Assembly (NCBI GenBank): GCA_016748015.1
Contig: JAAOMT010000108.1
Span: forward strand, 1-11,215
Direction of reading: 5' to 3'
DNA from: Geosiphon pyriformis
Lineage: Eukaryota > Glomeromycota > Glomeromycetes > Archaeosporales > Geosiphonaceae
Length of the DNA stretch: 11,215 nucleotides
Numbering within the stretch: the first letter of the stretch is position 1; each line of letters opens with the position of its first letter. Both the position numbers and the translations under genes were made by a program. Shown here piece after piece: positions 7,938 through 11,215 of this stretch. Under the pieces are notes generated by a model that saw only the letters and a list, made by a program, of their open reading frames with translations, was not told the DNA's origin and did not search any database.

Positions 7938-10900
7938 GTAGAGTAGATACCAGGGGGTCTAAGTAGGCTAACACTGTAAAGGGATTCGAACATAATCATA
8001 GGAACAACTAAGGAGGGACACATACAACTACTGTCAACCAGACGTTAGGGCATGGAGAATCCACTAATAGCAGGAACTAAGGACCAGGGTCATAGAACTC
8101 TTACAGCCAAACGAATATGGAGCCAAACAGCTAAGGGACCGTAACTAAGATATGCAACAGCCAAGTAGCGTAGGGAAGTAAGGGAGGGGTCATAAAGTAG
8201 AGGCGTCAATCTAGCCAACATTTGTCTTAAACTCAAACAACGGGTGGTAGAATCAATAGACACATGGGATCATACCAACAGTATTAGGTAAGAAGGGTCA
8301 ATTACACTGATTCGGGAAATTCCCATATTCGAAAGGACCTAAACCAACCTACGGGACACTATAAAGGGAGAGGCTCCAGGATACGAAATGGGGTAGAAAG
8401 GGGGTGGTTAAAATCGATCTAGCTCTATACATAAGGAAACAACTTACAACCCAACCTCATACCGTAATATCCCAGGACCAACCTCTCAGAGCACTACCAA
8501 TCAGGGAGTAAGGATAGAGAGTAGAGAGGGGGGGGTCTCAAATTCAGATGCCATAAAGAATATCCCAAAATACAGCACCATCCCCTACTAGACCCCTACA
8601 AATACCCGACCATTCAAACAGATATCAGAACTGGGACTTTGTTTTTGGGGGAGCTTGAGTAGCACAAGAAGTAATCGTAGGAGTAGACTAATAGGGCTAA
8701 TAGCTACCAAGATGGGGGCTCAATAGCTACAAGGAGTAACCACACAAAGCGGCAATTGACATAGCGCTAACAGGGTCCCGTATAAGTAGAAATTACCAAC
8801 CTAAAATCCTTCTAAATAAACAAGAGACCAATGACTCTAAACAGATATCCAAATCAAAATAAAGTAACCGGACCTAAGGATCCAACAGGTACCCAACCTA
8901 CGTCCCACAACCAAGTATCAGTACCTCCCATAACAGTAAACGCCCCCAACGTACCCCAGCATACACCAACCACCTACCAAATCTACACCTCCCGGACAGG
9001 TCTACGTATCCACCCGGGACCCACGAACCCCAACCAACTCCCCATACAAACCCAGGATACGTAAACCACGGACCCAGGGATACCGTAACGCGTCCACGCG
9101 TACCCCCCCGTAGATCCGCCCGACGGGGTCCAGCAGGAGGGACAGGTACGCCAGTCCCCAGAAAGCGGACTGTCCAGGCCTAAAGGTGCAAAACAGGTAC
9201 AAAACCCACGCAATACAGACACCAGTATACGCCACCCCACACCCAAATCCAAGCATGCCGCGTAACCAAATCTCCGCACAGCCCCCCCAATCGGCGTCGA
9301 CTATCCTACCATCCACCCCAACTCGCCTCCAGGCCCAAAGCCAACATCACTATTAGAAGCCATGTTAACCCCACCAACTAAACACCACAATAAACCCACG
9401 GGACCAAAGAAGCAGTTTGGGATACACAACCAATTTCCAACAGGATAACCATCACCAACAAATCTCAACATCTATTACACCACCACAGCCCCATAAGTAC
9501 AACTACAAATATAGAGTGGGACAGATCAACAAACCACATAAACCAGATGCCAAACCTATCATGGGTACCCATCAGCAAGTGGGTAACAAGCATAGACCAT
9601 CAAGACTACCCCCAAAGACAGACCCAAATCTAGGGGGTAAACACCCACAACAACAACCACAACCACCATCATCGGGGGAGGGCAGAGATTGGACAAGGGA
9701 GAGACAAGGGGTGGGGAGGTGAGAGGATGGACGGGTAAAGGTGATCACTGATCCCAGTGAACCACATGATGTACCCCCAAGAGTGGAATTGGTAGGATGG
9801 TAGGATGTAAAGGGGATGTGAGGGGATCTGGGGTATGCCGCACACCCACCCAAACAGAAGCGGGACGATGGGAGTCGCGACAGATACGAAAGGGGGGAAA
9901 TAGTATAGGCCGATAGTAAATGGAGGAGATGCCGAGATCGCCCGCCAACCCCACCTAAAGATCCGAACCCCCAACCCTAAATCACAAAACCGGGGGGAAG
10001 CCAAGGGGAGGATCCCTTTATCCCAGAGGACCATCAGGTGCCCCACAACAGAGCAAATATGGAGAATGGGGGGTGAGAGGTAATATGGGTGGATGCCGCA
10101 ACCTAACTGGGGAAATCACCGCCTATAGCTCCCCCCTCAGAAATTGGGGGGGGCAGAAGGGGGGGAGTAGTAAAGAGGACCATTATCCCCAGATTCCCTT
10201 TAGCCCTAAATAGTAACAAGATCAAGGGGAGTCCCCTCTATACCCATGTAGTACTCTAGGAGAGTTATGTAGTATACAATATAGCCCTATAGAAGTGATA
10301 CCTATATCCCTATTCTACAAATATACCAAGAGTCCCCCTCAGAGAGTGTAGTACAAAGTAGAGCAACACTTATACCCTTTTAGAAGTAGGGTAATAGCAA
10401 ATAGAACACAATCCTCATCTGGCCTATTCAACGACTATATAGAAGGATCCTAGTAGGTACCCTATGTAGAGTACTAGAGTATCACTCTAGAGTATGATCC
10501 TATCCCTTTATACCCATAAATCTAGAGTCCACTATGTAGTCCACTAGTCTACCATCTCCTAAGATCCCCCACTACAGAGGAAAACTAGGTAGGATCACTC
10601 AGGAGAGTGGATAGATAGTAGTCACGAATAGAGGAGTCCCTAGAGTAATAGTGTTAGACCCTCAGGAGTATTACCCTTATACCTATAGAGACCAGTATAG
10701 AGTCCACTAGGGTATCCAATAGGGTTAGATCAAAGATTTCTAGAGAGTACCGGGAGTCCCCTATATATCCCGGATCCCTTGTAGAGTAAAACCAGTGTAT
10801 AATCCCAGGTAGTCATAGTATATATACTACCCAACCCATAGTCTACCTAGTGTCCCTAATAGTCCCAAGATGGAGTACTAGTATATAGAGACTACCATTA

Positions 10901-11215
10901 TTACCATCCGCCCACTTCACTCGTAGTCCACTTGAGAGTACCATTATACCATTCGAGGACCATCTAGCCGGAGACCCATATCCTAATATAGAGTATAATC
11001 ACAAATGTAGTCACCATAGAGAGTAGTACCATATCCCCTATATAGTAACTAGGAAGAATTCAATACCTAATTAACATACTACCCTAGAGTCTCGTTACCA
11101 CAAAGATAGTCCACAGTATCCGACCTTTAGAGTAGAGTACCATATTACCAGACCCAAATAGTAAAAGATCTCCATTTTAGAGTACCTATATAGTCCTATT
11201 CTACCTATTGAGTCT
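7938..11215 (+). repeat. Direct repeat, second copy (wrap-around of the circle)
   Basis: This is the second reading of bases 1-3278, in the same orientation. It contains the non-repetitive region (7938 to about 10225) and the first 1 kb of the degenerate repeat array (10225 to the end). It stops at the window edge inside the array, so nothing shows whether a third copy follows. All features placed at 1-3278 recur here at +7937. Confidence 0.93.

Noticed and set aside
7812-7946. Plus-strand open frame opposite the proposed module
   Set aside because: It is open but polar (Asn, Lys, Thr, Gln) and A-rich, as expected of the complement of a T-rich membrane-protein sequence. It is kept only as a less likely alternative.
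1-11215. tRNA genes
   Set aside because: I found no convincing cloverleaf with a T-loop-like GTTCGA motif on either strand by eye. The ATTCGAA at about 47-53 has no matching acceptor or anticodon arms that I could see.

Overview
The window is a 7,937-base unit followed by an exact second start of the same unit. Bases 1-3278 recur at 7938-11215 with no difference in any line I compared, including the 7- and 8-base G runs. The simplest reading is a circular molecule of about 7.94 kb whose assembly runs 3,278 bases past the closure point. A head-to-tail concatemer fits equally well. No rRNA, tRNA, replication protein, transposase or full-length conserved protein gene is recognisable, so a bacterial plasmid, virus or rDNA unit is unlikely.

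Layout of one unit: (i) bases 1 to about 890, non-repetitive A- and G-leaning sequence with no gene; (ii) about 890-1735, a T-poor, C/A-rich block with a small CpG-rich patch; (iii) about 1736-2240, a G/A-rich block where strand skew reverses abruptly, with long G runs, a hairpin and a C6/G8 inverted pair; (iv) about 2288-7810, roughly 5.5 kb of degenerate short-phrase repeats (GAGTACC, AGTCCC, ATACC, CTACC joined by A/T spacers) covering some 70% of the unit; (v) 7811-7937, a short non-repetitive stretch whose minus strand is an open, T-rich, very hydrophobic 42-codon reading frame. The unit then starts again.

A kilobase-scale circle that is almost all non-coding repeat, with one short gene-like piece lacking its own start, resembles the mitochondrial chromosomes of diplonemids (Euglenozoa). 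In that group each circle carries one small gene module in a large constant region, and modules are joined by RNA trans-splicing and U-addition editing. This assignment is inference from architecture, not from a recognised gene. A minus-strand sequence at 1025-1036 matches the 12-base kinetoplastid minicircle origin sequence (UMS) at 11 of 12 positions. It is a weak independent hint and could be chance in C/A-rich DNA. If the reading is right, the cassette is the only coding information here and everything else serves replication, segregation or transcription of the circle.
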